Of a stretch of DNA of 64,000 nt, positions 34,479 through 49,200 are shown piece after piece (positions within the stretch are counted from its first letter, which is position 1; each line of letters opens with the position of its first letter). The DNA lies in assembly GCF_964204865.1 (NCBI RefSeq), contig NC_135257.1:1054001-1118000 (forward strand), read 5' to 3'. Below the pieces are notes generated by a model, which worked only from the letters and a program-made list of their open reading frames with translations, made no database searches and had not been told where the DNA came from. Both the position numbers and the translations under genes were made by a program. The stretch comes from Styela clava (Eukaryota; Chordata; Ascidiacea; Stolidobranchia; Styelidae).

Positions 34479-37400
34479 ATGGCTTCGGATATGCACATTG
34501 TATCGACACATCTTACACCGTTAAAAGACAGAGGACTCGCTACTGCCCTTTTGCGTATCAGTGAACGAAGATCATTAAAAGATGAATTTGATGTGGAAAA
34601 AGTTGTCTACTGTGCAGCTGAAGAACCTTTCAAAGGATGGACGAACGCCGCTCCATCTGCTAGGTAATAGTTATGATATCTTATTCCTAAACTTGGAGTT
34701 GATTCAAAATTAATATGTCGTGACAATAAAAGAAATTTGCCCGGAAACGAACTCTTTCTTAGTCAACGCATTAACTTCCTGATATCAAGCAATGCCGCTA
34801 TACCACCGGGTATTGTCTCTTTTTGTTATTTCGGAAATTATCGATTCTCGCCTGTATTCTAGATTTTGTGTCGTAATCTAACCTAGGTTCAAATTTCAAC
34901 CATACGTCGTCAATTGCATTATATACCGAAAGGTCAATAATTATTGGATTATGGAGTTCATTACTTATCGATCTTGACCGGTAAGTATGTTGACAGGTAT
35001 TTGTCTGTTAGATACACGCAATATCTCACGAAAACGAGGTTGAATCCGCTCCAAGTTTTGCATATGCATTCATCATATCTCGGACCAGAAGCCTATTGAT
35101 TTTGGATAAATTATGTCATATAATTAGCGAATTAATAAGTAATTAGTGATGGGACACGCGGTGTCGCTATTGAGTCAAAGCGAAGGATTCACGCCGCTAG
35201 ATCGATAGGTCGGCGGTCTCCGATCGCTATCTCGTTTACTATTAAATGATATCGATTTAGGTCCAGTGAGAATCACGGCTAGCCAACCATAAGATATTAT
35301 CGTCATACTTGTGTAGGGCCTGTATTGTAACGAATTATCTGTTTCAAACTGATGAGGAATCTCATAAACTCTGTTTAAGGCCAATGTGATAAAATGAATT
35401 ATTACAATACATTATTTATTCACTTCAATATCGGAATTATGAACTGGACTAAATTTTATTAATGTAGATAAATATAACTTAAACATGAAATGCAACCTCA
35501 TTTATACCTCATACCTGTTTCTTATTTAGGTATTCCGTAGCGAGCAGACCTAGAGAAGTCGGACAAGGATTGAAAAAGAAGAGAGGAATTCGAAAGTCGA
35601 AAATTCTTGAAGCGAAAGACAGTCTCACTGACTTATATGCCGAAATTGTGGGAATGACAACAAGAGCTGATGGACATTATCATGCATCTGCAACTATACA
35701 AGAATTATATGAAGAGTACAAGGTTATTAATATTTTTAAAGTATCATCAGAATAAATGCCGTTGTATATTGCAAAAATGAGTCACGCCATCAAAATTGAA
35801 ACAAGGTTTAATTCAACTCAATTAATTATTTGCATATTCCTTTGGGAAAACGTTCGAATCTAGCCTTTCAATCCTTCAAAGTTGTAAACTGCTCTACAGC
35901 CCAATCACAACCTAGCTGTCTTGGGCAGCGGGTTTGATTGTGTCGTTTGGGCGGCTGTACATAAGGGAATATTAAGCATCAGTTGTTTGTAGTAAAAGTA
36001 CTCTATTTATTACAGAAGAGACAGGGAATTGAAGATCACATAAAAATAAAAAGTATGATCGATCCCATAACTTTTCGATACATACCAAGAGATGAAAGAA
36101 CAGACGAAATTTCGGACGATGGCTCGATCGCAGATATCAAACTTCCCGTACTAAAGGTTAGACTGTATTTATCTATCCAATACTCCAGAAAACAATTTTG
36201 CTGATGATCCTTAGTTGCGACAATTTTTGTTTATATCATGCCTGGTCTGCCACGTTTCATAACAAGACACTCGGTGAGCTCACACGCATTTTCACTTCCC
36301 CTATTTGAAAGTATTTATAAAATAAATACATATATATATATATTGCGAACGGTTATGCCAAACGTCGTTGTACTTTGTCAAACCAGACCTGATATGACCG
36401 ACTAAAGGATTCCTCTCACAATTTTACATACAGCTGATTACAGCTTGGATAAAAGTTGGATATTAATTCTGTGCTAGTTAAATAAAAACAATAAAGTTGA
36501 TACAAAGACAAGGTTATATCTCACAATAGTATATATAATATAAATAACGTCAAATGAAACCCGAATCTTAATTTTAAATTGAATTGAAACCAGCTACATA
36601 TTGTTCTTCCTCGGTAACACAGATGACACATGCAAACAAACAGACAAAATTGCTAGAAGTTCTTGAAAATTTTATGAGCAGAAAATCAGATGAAAATGGC
36701 AAACGAATAGACACTGAACAATTTTCAGTCAAAGGAAGAGATGCTGCTTCGTTTTACGATAAGTATGCAATTGAAACTATATTTGCAAATACTTTCCTCA
36801 CTCACACATATGACACCGTTGAGATTTTCACCTATCGGATGATATGGAGTAGGCGACCAAACTTGGAATTGTTATTACCAACTGGTATCACTAGGCCAAC
36901 CTTCAAAGCGCTATGAATGCTGATTGCTGAGCATTACTAAACAGCCTATTCTGTTAATCGTGTGTTTGGATGCAATCTAATGATCAATATACTTTAGATA
37001 CAAGTGGTATTTTAAAGACAAGCAAGGAGGTTTATCACGAAACATAAAGATAAAACGCCCAGGGAGACATCGAAATATTAAAAAAAGAGTCGTCGATGGT
37101 AAGACCTATTATTCTGAAAGTGGATCTGAGGAATCGATGAAGAAAAATCGTAGAAAAAGGAGGCATTCATATCCGCCAACTTATGTGATTAAAGTAAAAG
37201 ATGAAAACAGCAAGACAACTGCCGAAGAAACAATAACCTTTGAAAAGAAAACGGATTATGGATTAAGTGCTCCCGGAGCGCCTGGAATAGACCGTTGGGT
37301 AGCCAGAGTCGTTATTAGAGATTCACAAGATCAAGATGACGGTGAATCATATACATCAACAACAGCTTCACAAATCTCAGAAAATGCCATACGAAATAAA

Positions 37401-40400
37401 ACAAATAAACTTCAAAATCGGGCCACAAAACAGTTCGCCAAGAACACTGACAGTGCAAAACAGCCAGATTATAGACTCCCCAGCAAAAGAGGCAAAAAAC
37501 GTCCAAATAAACGTCTCCCGAGAAGTTTTTATGATTTGTATCATATATCAGCTGTGGAAACTGCTAAGGTTTCAATGAAATATAATGTTTCTGTGGGAAA
37601 AAGACAAGGAACACTGCCAGAACTAGAAACCGAACAACATTCGGATGATATAGTTGCTACATCAAACAAAGATATAAAAAGCAACCACATTTCAAAAACT
37701 TTAAAACCGACTCCCATTCATTCTATGAAACACGTAGAATCGACGAATACATTGAAACTTAATTCTAGGAAAGTTGTTCCTGTGTCTAAAAAGTCAAACG
37801 TCCTCGATACGATATCTGACGAAAACGAAGACGCGCAATCGCAAGTAAATTCAAAAAATAAATCAGACATAGCCCTTCCGCCATTACAAGCAAAACGACC
37901 TCCAATAGTTTCTAAAGACTCAATCCACAAACCAAAGAAACGGAAAAAAACAGACAGTAAAAAGTCACAAAAAGACGACGATGGTATATTTTCTTTACCA
38001 AGGTAAGTTAGGCATGATTGTGTAATACTAACACAGAGTATGGTAAATATGTGAAATATGTATAAAGGTCATTCTGGAAAAGCTTCTTGAACTTATTCTA
38101 CGAAAATAGGTATTCCCATCCACAATTGTGCTACGGACAATATATGAAGATGATCTAGTATAGTGCCATTCAGATCAGAAGTTGTAGTATTGTGCAATTA
38201 AATGGCAGCTTAGATTTGTAAATCGGGTAAGAGAAAATTTAATTAACGAACTTTGCAATGAAACAATTCGCAAAAAACTGTCTTGAGAAATTGGTATGTC
38301 TGTGTAAAATTTCCCATCTTTGCAGTGGAATTATCTACCTGAAATATTAATCTACATTCTGCTACTGTTATATTTATAACATTTTAGAGCTAACTGCAAA
38401 ATATAATTGAACTTGAATATAAATATAACACCTATATAACAAGTACAGAATTGGCCGGGGTAAGTAATAATGTCTATTGTATGACAGTCATCCAAGCAAT
38501 AATACCGTGTTTTCCCGAAAATAAGACTTAGCTTGAATTTTGAATATGATTTTAATATAAACCCTCTCCTTAAAATAAGACCTAGTCGATAGTGAGAAAG
38601 TTTTTTGACCTAGTCGATAGCAAGGAGTTACTCCTACATGTTTTAAATGATTAATCTAAAACGTGTAAAAGGAAAATCTGTTATTTATAAGTAAATGGAT
38701 ATCGGTTTTCATATTTTATATATTTGCAAAATCTCTTAATTCTCTAGTTTGTAATTTTGTTTCTGAGACATCTCCCCAAAATAAGTCCTAGTGTTATTTT
38801 TCGAAAGAAAATTCAAATAAGACCAATGTGATTCTCCAGTACATCAAAATAGGAGACATATTTGCGATGATTTTAAAACACTCCACAATCCGGAAATATT
38901 TAATCGCTACTTGAATTAAACATCATTATGATCAATTCAAGACTTATAAGCTGCATAGCTAATTTAGTTAGTATAAATGAGGTATTATGATAGTTTTGGC
39001 CTATGTAGCAATAACATTTACAATATTTCAGTGCATTTAAAACATCAAACAATGGGACAGTAAATGTTGCCAGCGATATGCTACCTTTGATAGATTTTCA
39101 GTTTTCCATACAAATTGAATCCAACCATACAATTGAATCGAACTGTTTAATGTCGAGTTTCTTAAATATTTAATTTGACCACAACTGAACTAAAATAAAT
39201 TAATGCACATAAAACATTTTCTAGAACCCTGGAATCGTCCGAGGAAAGGCAAATAAAAACACCGTCTTCTTCCACCTTTAATCCCGACAGAATGTTCCAG
39301 CAAATGCGAGATACTGCCGACTTTATAACCAAAGCATCGACGTTATCCAAGTCCAGCAAGTCCATTCAGTCATCGCCCAGGGTGAGTAGTAGATCGCTAT
39401 CTGAAATGGCTTTACTTGACTGGACAACCTGATATTCTCTGCAATTATTCACAAGCATTTAGTTGCAAATACAGGGTGAAGAAAAACATCTCCCACATTT
39501 CACTTTTCAAAGAAATAGACGAGAAGTCGTCCTTTAATAAATTTTTATTATATATATACTTAAAAACGCATATAATTGTCATTTTGTTTAAACTACTTTT
39601 TAAAAACAAGCTCTTCAAGGTGGCCCCTCCAACTACAATACATCGCTGTATCCTGAAGTTTTCCATCAATCTCTGTGTGATTTCTCGTGGAATTTCATTT
39701 AGTATCCCGCACATGGAAGCTTTCAGTCAATCAATGGTTGTTGACATCGGTGCTTGTAAACCTCACCGTTGAGATAACCCCACAGAAAATAATCACGGTC
39801 AAGGTGAAAGGTCAGGCGAAAGTGCTGACCATTTCATATCACAATGCAAGAAAAAGAAAATACGTTGGAAAGGGTCGTCGCAAAACATTCATTGATTTTT
39901 GTTACGTGTGGGCCGTTGATCCATCTTGATGAACCATACCGTTGCATTTACTATAATATTTTTGAGTTTTGGCATCGAAACGCTTTGCAGCAACTGCGCA
40001 TGACGAGCTGGAGTGAGCAGCTAGCTATAGAGCCTACATGTTATAGTATAGATGGTTAGCAAGTATTATATTAAAATACTCTTTACCGCAAATCAATACT
40101 GAAGGAACAATATGAAATAACCAAGCAAAATGAATTTACTTTCGGCGTGCATCACAATTTATATTTTACTTTAGTTTTTGTCAAAAATTGAAGACGCAAG
40201 GACAAGCGATGTTACTTCTTCCAACACAAAATACGAAGAAGGATCAAGAAAACCACTGCATCCTCGACATAACAAAAATAGGGCTCAAGATAAATTGCAA
40301 CAACTTATCGACGAAGAAAAATTGTTGGTCAGCCAAGTTATAAAACAAATTAACACAAGCTTGCAAGAAGAAAATTTAAATTTCCAGGTTTGTAAACTAT

Positions 40401-41682
40401 TTCTCACCATTTTTTTTTAATTTGTCAAATCAATAATGATGACCCTACAGTTTTATTGCTTCTTTTAAATTCGACGAAGTCTTGTGCTTAGGATTTCACC
40501 TAAATGATGCTATGTCTTTGTTCAGTACATATTGTTAGTAAATAAGGGAGATGTGGTTTGCCTGTGAAACTTTCAAACTCAGTATGTGAACAAATTAGGA
40601 TTGGTAGTTTGAGCAGTTTCAATACACGGCTTACTATACAGACTTGTATAAATGCACACGCTGTCAATGTTTCGAACTTTCAATATGTCTACTTGAATCC
40701 GGTTTGTTCGTATAATGACTTTAGAGCAAGCGGAGGGAAAGGATGATGCGGATGTTCATTAAATTCATTACTTAACGCAAGCTCAAATTGTTAAAAATGA
40801 CAACCGTTACTTGTTCAAAGTTGGCACCAGCGAACAGAAATTTTCCAATTGAATATTAATTACGGTTATTCACTAATAACTTCACATATTCAGAAAACTC
40901 CAGTTCCAGAAGTCATTCAGGATGCATTATCAACTGCGATTGCTAAAACAAGATTAGCCGAGATTCATGGAACTGCATTTCCTGTGAGTTACTCATAGCT
41001 TTTTAATTAAATAAAAAATTTAACAATCAAAAGTACTTAACATTTGAATTCGATTCCGAACTTACCAATAAGCTCCGAAAAAATTGTTCGCTGTATTGCC
41101 GTGGCCCCATATGTTTTATCACGGTCTCTCAAATCGATCTCTCGGTGTGTTGCTTCTTCGGTTGGATTTGTTCACTTTTAGATGAGTGTTTGTTACATAA
41201 CTATGGACAGTTTTAAAACACACAATGTTAATTTTTAGGGAAATTCTGGATCACGGACTCTGAATATGCAAAACGTCATTAAAAGGCGTGTTGTTCCTCC
41301 GGTTAAAGGAAAATCTTCAGTTCCCACAGCCATGGTCGGATCTGGAGAAAGTTTTTTCATCACAGACACTATAAAACATGCCGCCAACAAGCCGACAATT
41401 TCCACATTACGACAGAGTGGACTGAACAAAAAGCCGGATGGAAAAAAACCTCAGATATCAAACGCGGTTCGGTCATTATCTAAAGAAAGGAATGAATCTT
41501 TCAAAAGGAACAAACTTCAGCCTGGGGTTCGATTTGTTGCCGAGGGCGATTTGTTACTTGCTAATCGCCGTGCATTTGCGCCAGCAGTTCCAGGAATTTT
41601 TGAAGCTTCAATTTCATCAATCAAACCTGCGAGAAGAATTGCAAACGTTAATCAACCATTTGATATTCGACAAAGGGCTTGA
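34479..41682 (+). CDS. Unrecognised basic 855-residue protein, nine exons
   Basis: Exons: 34479-34663, 35530-35722, 36016-36156, 36623-36762, 36998-38002, 39225-39381, 40175-40387, 40894-40983, 41239-41682 (TGA). Borders are GT..AG, the phases join to exactly 856 codons, and the ATG (34479) is the first in the open frame. I do not recognise the family. The protein is rich in Lys, Arg, Ser and Thr with several nuclear-localisation-like clusters in exon 5 (KKNRRKRRH, KRGKKRPNKRLPR, KPKKRKK). Exon 7 has a short helical, coiled-coil-like segment (LQQLIDEEKLLVSQVIKQI). There is no signal peptide or membrane segment, so it is probably nuclear or cytoskeletal. The third-largest intron (38003-39224) and the intron 39382-40174 contain transposon remains. 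Exon 8 is short and was placed from splice consensus and phase. Gene structure is well supported; function is unknown. Confidence 0.75.
38503..38841. mobile_element. MITE related to 32602-32979, in an intron
   Basis: The left end TACCGTGTTTTCCCGAAAAT is clear and is followed by AAGACTTAG. The interior shares AAAATAAGACCTAG and CCTAGTGTTATTTTTCGAAAG with the copy at 32602. The right end is degraded and its border is approximate. It lies in intron 5 of the gene 34479-41682, away from the splice sites. Confidence 0.55.
39600..39835 (-). pseudogene. Relic of a mariner-like DDE transposase C-terminus
   Basis: On the minus strand, pieces in shifting frames read PDLSP, then DYFLWGYLNGEVYKHR, then GILNEIPREITQRLMENFRI and CIVVGGATL. 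This order and wording match the end of a widespread Tc1/mariner-type transposase family, in which the PDLSP..D..LWGYL motif carries a catalytic acidic residue and is followed by IPREM..RV..NFR..L..CI...GGH. It has stops and frameshifts and no identified ends. It lies within intron 6 (39382-40174) of the nine-exon gene. Confidence 0.65.
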
Positions 41683-43216
41683 TGAAACATAGTAATAGAT
41701 ATAATCAAAGCATTGCACAAAATATCGGTCTGTTACACAAAGTCATAAAGCATAATTTAAAATACATTAATATTATTTTTGACGTCGCTGATGCCGAATC
41801 GTGTTGTGATCCTTATGTCATGACCTCAAAATTAAGTTAAATAAGAACAATTTGAGTAAACAAAATAATTTTTTGCAACTATGCCATTATATTTCACCGT
41901 TGCTTTTATTTTGATTGGCTGTGCATATTAATGACGTAACAGTAAAAATGACGTAAAAGTGAGAATACAATTATAATATATATAATATAACCGTACGGCC
42001 ACCCGTCATTTACCCACAATTACGGGCCAGTGGTGTCTTGTCCGAATTGTTTTTTCAATTGTCGGACTAGGATTCATATTTTCAAACCTTCTGATATATA
42101 TAAAAATTTCGAGTTCTCGGTGTTCTGAATTTCATAGCGTATGCCGTCACATAGGATGAGATTTGCCAATGCTATAATATGTAACATTTAAATTCCATAA
42201 ACACATAGTCTAAAAGGAGAAGAAGCCAGTTAAAATGGAAATAGTGTAGTAAAATATATACAAGATATAGCCAACACATTTTGTTTATTTCATTTGCAGA
42301 TAAGTTGATTGAAGTTTTTTTCAAACTATCATGGCTCGTGTTATCCAACATTATAAAAAGTCAATGCTAGGCATTAGGCAATAATATTATTTTAAATATA
42401 TTATACAAGAATCAGCAATTAACATAAATTCTTTAACATTCCTCAGTTTCAGCGCGATGACAACACAAGCACGTCGTTTAACGGTGTTTATATTACAAGA
42501 ACATATCTAATCCGAATGAATGCTATTTATATATCATTTAATATATTTATTCCTACATAAGCCTATTTAGAAGTATTTTTTGAAATGTTACGTTTTATGG
42601 CTATTACAGATTGGAAGTTCACTCAGCGATTCGTGAATATGGCCTAATGAGTGTCATGTAAAATCGTTGTAACTTTGACAAATCCCATAACTATTTTACG
42701 CGCAAACTACGATAGTATTATCTAATATTAAAACAACGCCTTCTAATAGAGACAACGTGACCTCTAAGATAAGCTTAACTATCACGTTACTGTTCAACTA
42801 AAACAGCAATTATTAACAATAGGTTCGAGGAGTTTCTCTTGTCAGATGCATGAATGTAATAAATAAACTGGTAATTAAAGATTATTACATAATTTGCGGT
42901 GTCTAGAAATCAACCGCCAGACTTGAACGTGAAAAAAGGCGAAACAAAAACGGAATAGAAAGACACTTCAGCCCGTGAAAGTTTTTAAACCCCCGCCACG
43001 GAGATTTTCCATATCACTTGTTCCTACTGTCACTGAGAGAAGTGCAGAATAGCAGAAAAATCGAAGCGTGTGAAAATCACGTGAAAAGTTCCGTTGACGT
43101 TTTTGTTGATGAGAGTATAGTATAAACAAGTTTGAGATTGTATGATATTATAAAGAAGTTGGAACGATAGCTAGCTGAATATCTGAAATAAATTTTTAAA
43201 TTGACGTAATATAAAT
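41683..43216. other. Spacer between the nine-exon gene and the ShKT/TSP1 gene
   Basis: AT-rich, with no supported open frame or repeat boundary. The left part should hold the 3' UTR of the upstream gene, but no canonical AATAAA was found close to its stop. The right part (about 42950-43216) is probably promoter and 5' UTR of the gene starting at 43217. Confidence 0.4.
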
Positions 43217-46200
43217 ATGAGGCTGTGGATTGCAGCATTGATGGTTGTCGTAACGACAAACAGCGCTCTAAGTTGGGATGAAATAGAGGTGAGTGAATTA
43301 CATCAACAATTTACATAACATTTTTCACCTGGGCATAACAATATGCTTTATTCACAATTATCATAAGCATGCATAATTATACATATCTATTCGATTACAA
43401 CACAGGATAATATTTAAAAAATGCCCATCCTATAACGTTTCTATTATATACTATTTAAATGTACACTACAGTTTAACAATAGGTCAAACCAATTTTACCT
43501 CAACTAATTGAAAATTTTTTTTAGACTTCGATTCAAGCGGATAGAGTACATGACATTGTCAAACGCCAGGCTGTAGTTGAGTGTCTTGATCTTAAAGGAT
43601 ATTGCAAACAATGGGCAAAAAGAGGTCATTGTGCTAGGCCAAAATATCGTGCATACATGAGAAAGAATTGCAAAGTTAGCTGCGGATTGTGTAAAGGTAA
43701 GGGGCGCGTCTACGGCTATTTCCACTAATATAAAGCATGTATATATCGACTGATATGCAAATATTACCATTACTCACTACATCTTGCTATTTTATGGATA
43801 AACTTCCGAATCTAATATTACGGAAGTGCCCATTAGTGATAACCTTCAAACTGATTTGTTGAACTTGGTTTAAATATTTTTGTACAGAAACAAAAGTTAT
43901 TGTAACTACCACGGCACCAGAAGAATGTGTTGACAATCACAGGTCGTGTGCAAAATGGAAGGAGCAAAAATATTGTGAAAACGCCAAGTACAGAACTTTT
44001 ATGAAGCAGAAATGCAGAAAAACATGTCAATTTTGCCAAGGTAACTAGGGTATCTTTTTAAAAACGAATAAAAATAAAGCAAACATCGACAATGAAATGC
44101 GTGCCATTACACATAGTTTCGCTCAACAAATAAATTACTGATAACTAAACTTCTTATATATATACATTTGCATATAAACTATTTTAAATATTTTAAACTA
44201 GACACATCGGTAAGTACAACAAAAATGTCAAAAGCATCAACGATAATTCCAACCACGATAGAAGACACAACTCTTGTATCAACGACCACTGAAGGTACAA
44301 CTACGCCCGCGTCAACCACTGAACTCCCGACCGCTCAATCGACAACTGTTGAACCAACCAGTAAGTTTATTTTGAAATCTTTGCATTAGCGCCGTCGGTA
44401 TAATGCGCTTTTAATTACACAATATTTTTATATAATTTAAAATTTACATGTAATTTGAATGACCTCCAGCATAACCACTCTACCAAAGAATTAGCTTTAA
44501 AGGTTTTTCTGTATCGTTGTTTATCTGTAACATCGTTCTGTTTGATCTCATGCAGCAGAACAAAGTGAAACGTCAACTACAAAGACAACTACGCCAAAAC
44601 CAACTACAACCGAATCTTTATTAGAAGAAACAACGCTTCACACTACAGATAAAACTGGCACGACAGAATATGTCCAGACTACTATGCTAGATACTACAGC
44701 AGACCCTACAACAGAAGCATTTGAAACCACTCCAAGAGATGCAACAACAGAAAGCGAGCGAACCTCTACACGCACGACTGTCGTAGAGCTAGAAGAAACT
44801 ACATTATTCGAAAAAACTACCGTCGTTGACCAAACTACTTATGAACAACAAACGACCGGAGTCGTCACAACTGGCGCAGAACTTACCACAGATTTTACGT
44901 TGCCATTACTTAGCACTACAGCAATGCCAACAACGACGGAAGCCACTCCAGAAATTACCCCCATTTGGCAAGAGGAATGTGTAGATAACCTTCCTCAGTG
45001 TGGTGCAGTCGCTTCATATTGTGGGATTTTGGATGTTAGGATACAATGTCGCAAGACTTGTGGATTTTGTCAAACAAGCACTGCTGCTGCGTTTGTGACT
45101 CAACCTCAAACAACTACTTCTGAGAAACAGACAACCACAGAGATGACAACTGAGTTTATCTCTACCACTACCACTGATGCAACAACGGAAACCTCAACAA
45201 ATGTGAAATCCGAATATACAACGCCAGAACCAAAAGAAACCACACCCCTGATCACTGCCACTCAAACTGTGTGTACGGACTCGATGCCAAGATGCGCTGC
45301 ATTTGTTAATTATTGTAAAGCATCAGAATATGTCAGAGAAGTTTGTCCTCTTACTTGCGACAATTGTCAAGGTCGGATAAAAGTAACTGAAACAACCGAG
45401 GCGACTTCATTGACTTCCGCTGTTTCGACAACCCAAAAACCGGTGAATTTCACAACAGTGAACCAAACAACTCAAACTGCAGTCGTGACTGATAACAACA
45501 TGACCACCTCCATCGAAGACTTAGCGGAAGTAACAAAAGGCAAATTAAACAGCACCGATAACATTGATGACTTTTCTTCGACCGTAACCAGCTCAACTGA
45601 AATTATACCTGAAAGCAAAATCACGGTAAATAGCACGATCATCGCCACGACTGGCAATGCAATCAATACATCTACTCTTCCAGAAGAAGAATATGTGTCC
45701 GCAGAAATAAACCTTGGAAGCACTGAGGTCACATTTTTATTATCCACTCAGGGTTCGACAGATTCTAATTCGAAAACCACTGGTGCTGCAGTACCTGAAA
45801 TCACAACATCAATGCTTGTTACTGTACCAAGTTCAGAAACTCAGCAACCCACAAAAAGCCCATCAATATCATCTACACTTGATGTCAACATTGAAAACGA
45901 TACAGAAGCGCTCACTACGATGCAGGCTCCAACAACTATTACCATTTCAACAGCCGCTTTTGTTAAAAACTCAACCATAGCATCCACGACTTCAGCTGGT
46001 ACAGAAGAGTGCGCTGACAAATTTGAAGTGTGTTCATCATACTCGAAAGTGTTATGTGCAACAGCGGCTTTCGAACGGAATTGTCTCAGATACTGCGGTG
46101 TGTGTGATTCCCTCGAAGAAGGTATATACTTATTCAAAAGGCTTTGCCATTTGTTAGGCAAGTGTCCATGAATTAATCTACAATATATATCATTTTTTTC

Positions 46201-49200
46201 GTTTAGTTCTCACCACAGCAATACCATTGTATTCAAATTTGACCACAATTAGCCCAGGAAGCTGTGAAGATTCGGGTTCGAAATGCTCAGAGTATAAGAA
46301 ATATTGTACAATGTCCGAAGATGTCCGAAAACATTGTATGAAAACATGCAACAGCTGTGATGAATTTGGTAAGATACCATTCTAGATTTTTTGTATTGAA
46401 AACTTGTAATTGTGAATTGTTGCTGATTGTATGATATGTTACCGCTCCCAGGCAAAGCCATCACTTCACCAGTACCATCTTGTACCGATTACTCTACTGA
46501 GTGTCCAAAAATGAAATCGTATTGCATTGGATCCACGGTTTCTGAGGACGTTCGAGCGCAATGTCCAAAAACTTGTAGTCTCTGCGACGTAGAAGCGACA
46601 ACTTCTCAAGATCAATCTGACGTAACAATAACCACTGCTGTACCGAGTGTCAAAGAAACAACAACTAAAATAGATGTAACTACTAAACCTGGTGAGTTGT
46701 AACGAAATATTTTCTGGCTTGTTAATTTTAGTATTAATTTAGTGGGCATACCTTGCAAACCCTATTATTTTTAATTTATAGATTGCCGAGATCACTTTGG
46801 GCAATGCGACAAATTGATATCTTTCTGCGGCACGAGGGAACAAGTAAAATCTTCCTGTCCGCTTACGTGTGGAATATGTACGCCAACCACATCCACAAAC
46901 CCGGTTACATCAACGGCGGAAATAACACACCTGGCAACTTCTATGCCTACAACTGCCGTAACCTTCCGTCCAACAACAACCTCACCCCAGATAACGACCC
47001 CAGAGCCAGGTGAGCTATTAAATACATTATACATTCCAAAGTCATTATCAAAATAGTTTAGCAAACATTTAATTTTTATTTTACTCGTCAAAATGCAGAA
47101 ATTGAGAAGTGTGAAGACAAATTTGCCCGTTGTGGCGATATATACAGCAAATGCAACGAACCTGATTCTATAGAATATCTTCGCGTTTCGTGCCGTAAAA
47201 CATGTGGATTTTGTAAAGTGAATGCTTCCGAAATAGAACATTACCGTAAGTCGAATTTTACTAAATGATTAATTGTTTTCAACATGCTTTGTTAAGCCTT
47301 TTATGTGACCTTTATGTGGTATTTTAACTCGTTTCAGGCAAAGAATGGGGCGCTTGGGGTCCATGTTCCACAACTTGTGGCCAAGGAACACAAACACGAA
47401 GACAAGCATGCGTCGATCCTAATGTTATATGCCCGCGTGATATGCCTACAGAACAACGCGGGTGTCAACTGAGAGAATGTATTGAATGTGAAAACAGATT
47501 AGCAGATGCATCATGCGAAAAGTATAAACGAAGAGGTGCTTGTGGAATGCCAGCAATTACTGGACTTTGTATGAAAACATGTGACCAATGTGAAGATTCT
47601 TCAATCACACTACCAGTCCAGGAACCACAGCAAGGCAATTATAGCCCTTGGTCCAACTGGGGAGTGTGCAGCGCGGAATGCGGGCAAGGAATTGTAAATC
47701 GCAGTCGTACTTGCCAACCACCAACACGAGATGTGAGCTCTATATTTTGCAATGGACATCCAGTTGAGGAAATGCCTTGTATTGCCAAATCTTGTATTTC
47801 CGGAAGTAAGATAACACGCAATTTTAATAAATTATTACTATATTTATTAGTTTTTTAGATTATTTATTTATGGATTATGTTTTTTTGCTTACAGATACTA
47901 CTTCAGGAGTATGCGAAGACAAACATGAGCGTTGCGAATCATGGTCAAAGAAGGGGTATTGTGAACAAAAATATACCAAGTACATGCGCAAGCACTGCGC
48001 TGTTTCTTGCAACATCTGTGGAAGTAATTGATTTTTTAAATTATATTTGAATTTATTTTACACATTAGTCAAAGTATATATATTATGATAATTACAAGAA
48101 ACAGTTTCTTAGCAATATAATAAGCAAACCCACATGTTAATCTTGATGGTGAGAATCGTGGGTGGCAAGCAAAACAGTCTGTTCTACAAAGACCCGAAGC
48201 GTCCCTCTTTAAACATTCCTAACTAACATACTTCTTAATATTTTAGGATGGGGAAATTGGAGTGATTGGTCTCCCTGCAGTGTATCGTGTGGTGGAGGAA
48301 TACAGCAACGGACACGTGTATGTGATACTCTGGGCTGCGTTGGTGACTACAACGAAATGGCATCTTGCAATCCACAATCATGTGAAGTAAATATATGTGA
48401 AGACATGACTAGCTCTTGCCTCAGAATCGACGCTACGACAAAATGCAAAGAAGCATTTTACTCATCCGTATGCGAACGCACCTGTGGATTGTGCCCCGCC
48501 TCCGGCCCAGGAAGAAGTGCATGTTTCGACAGGCATGAACAATGCACTGACGCAGCCGCAGACGGTAAATGTAATGACGTACGATTCAAGGATCTTTGCC
48601 CAAGGTCATGCAACGCTTGTCCAGGTGATGCTAATACTGGATCTACTTTGCCGTGTACTGACAAGATTGCTTCTTGTAAGCAAATGGAGCAAACACTAAA
48701 CTGCCGAGATGCCTACATTCAGCAGAACTGCAAAGCAACGTGTGGACTTTGTGAACAAACTCAAGCAATTGCCACCTGCGAAGATTTAGCATCAACATGC
48801 GCTGCAATGGCAAATACTGGACAGTGCCGAAATCCTACTGTAGCCGAGTCTTGTCAAAAATCATGCGGGTTTTGTAGAATAGCACAGTTTCCCATAGGAC
48901 TGTGTGTTGATGACGCCACAGAATGTCCGAATTATGCAGCCCAAGGACGCTGCAGAGATGGAAGGGTTGCGACACAATGCAAAAAATCATGTGGTCAATG
49001 TACACCGTCAGCTGCAGGCAATGAAGTCGAGGTATGTGTCGATCAAAGCACAGAATGTCCCACATACAAGATAATGGGATATTGCCAAAATCCAGCAGTT
49101 CAACAACAATGCCGTCAATCGTGCGAGATGTGTGGAGGACAGTGTATGGACAAACTGGCAAGCTGCAATCAGCTTGCAGATCTCGGATACTGTGACAACC

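Noticed and set aside
36330-36344. TA-dinucleotide runs here and near 30950, 31805 and 49870
   Set aside because: Ordinary short microsatellites in AT-rich DNA with no further structure.
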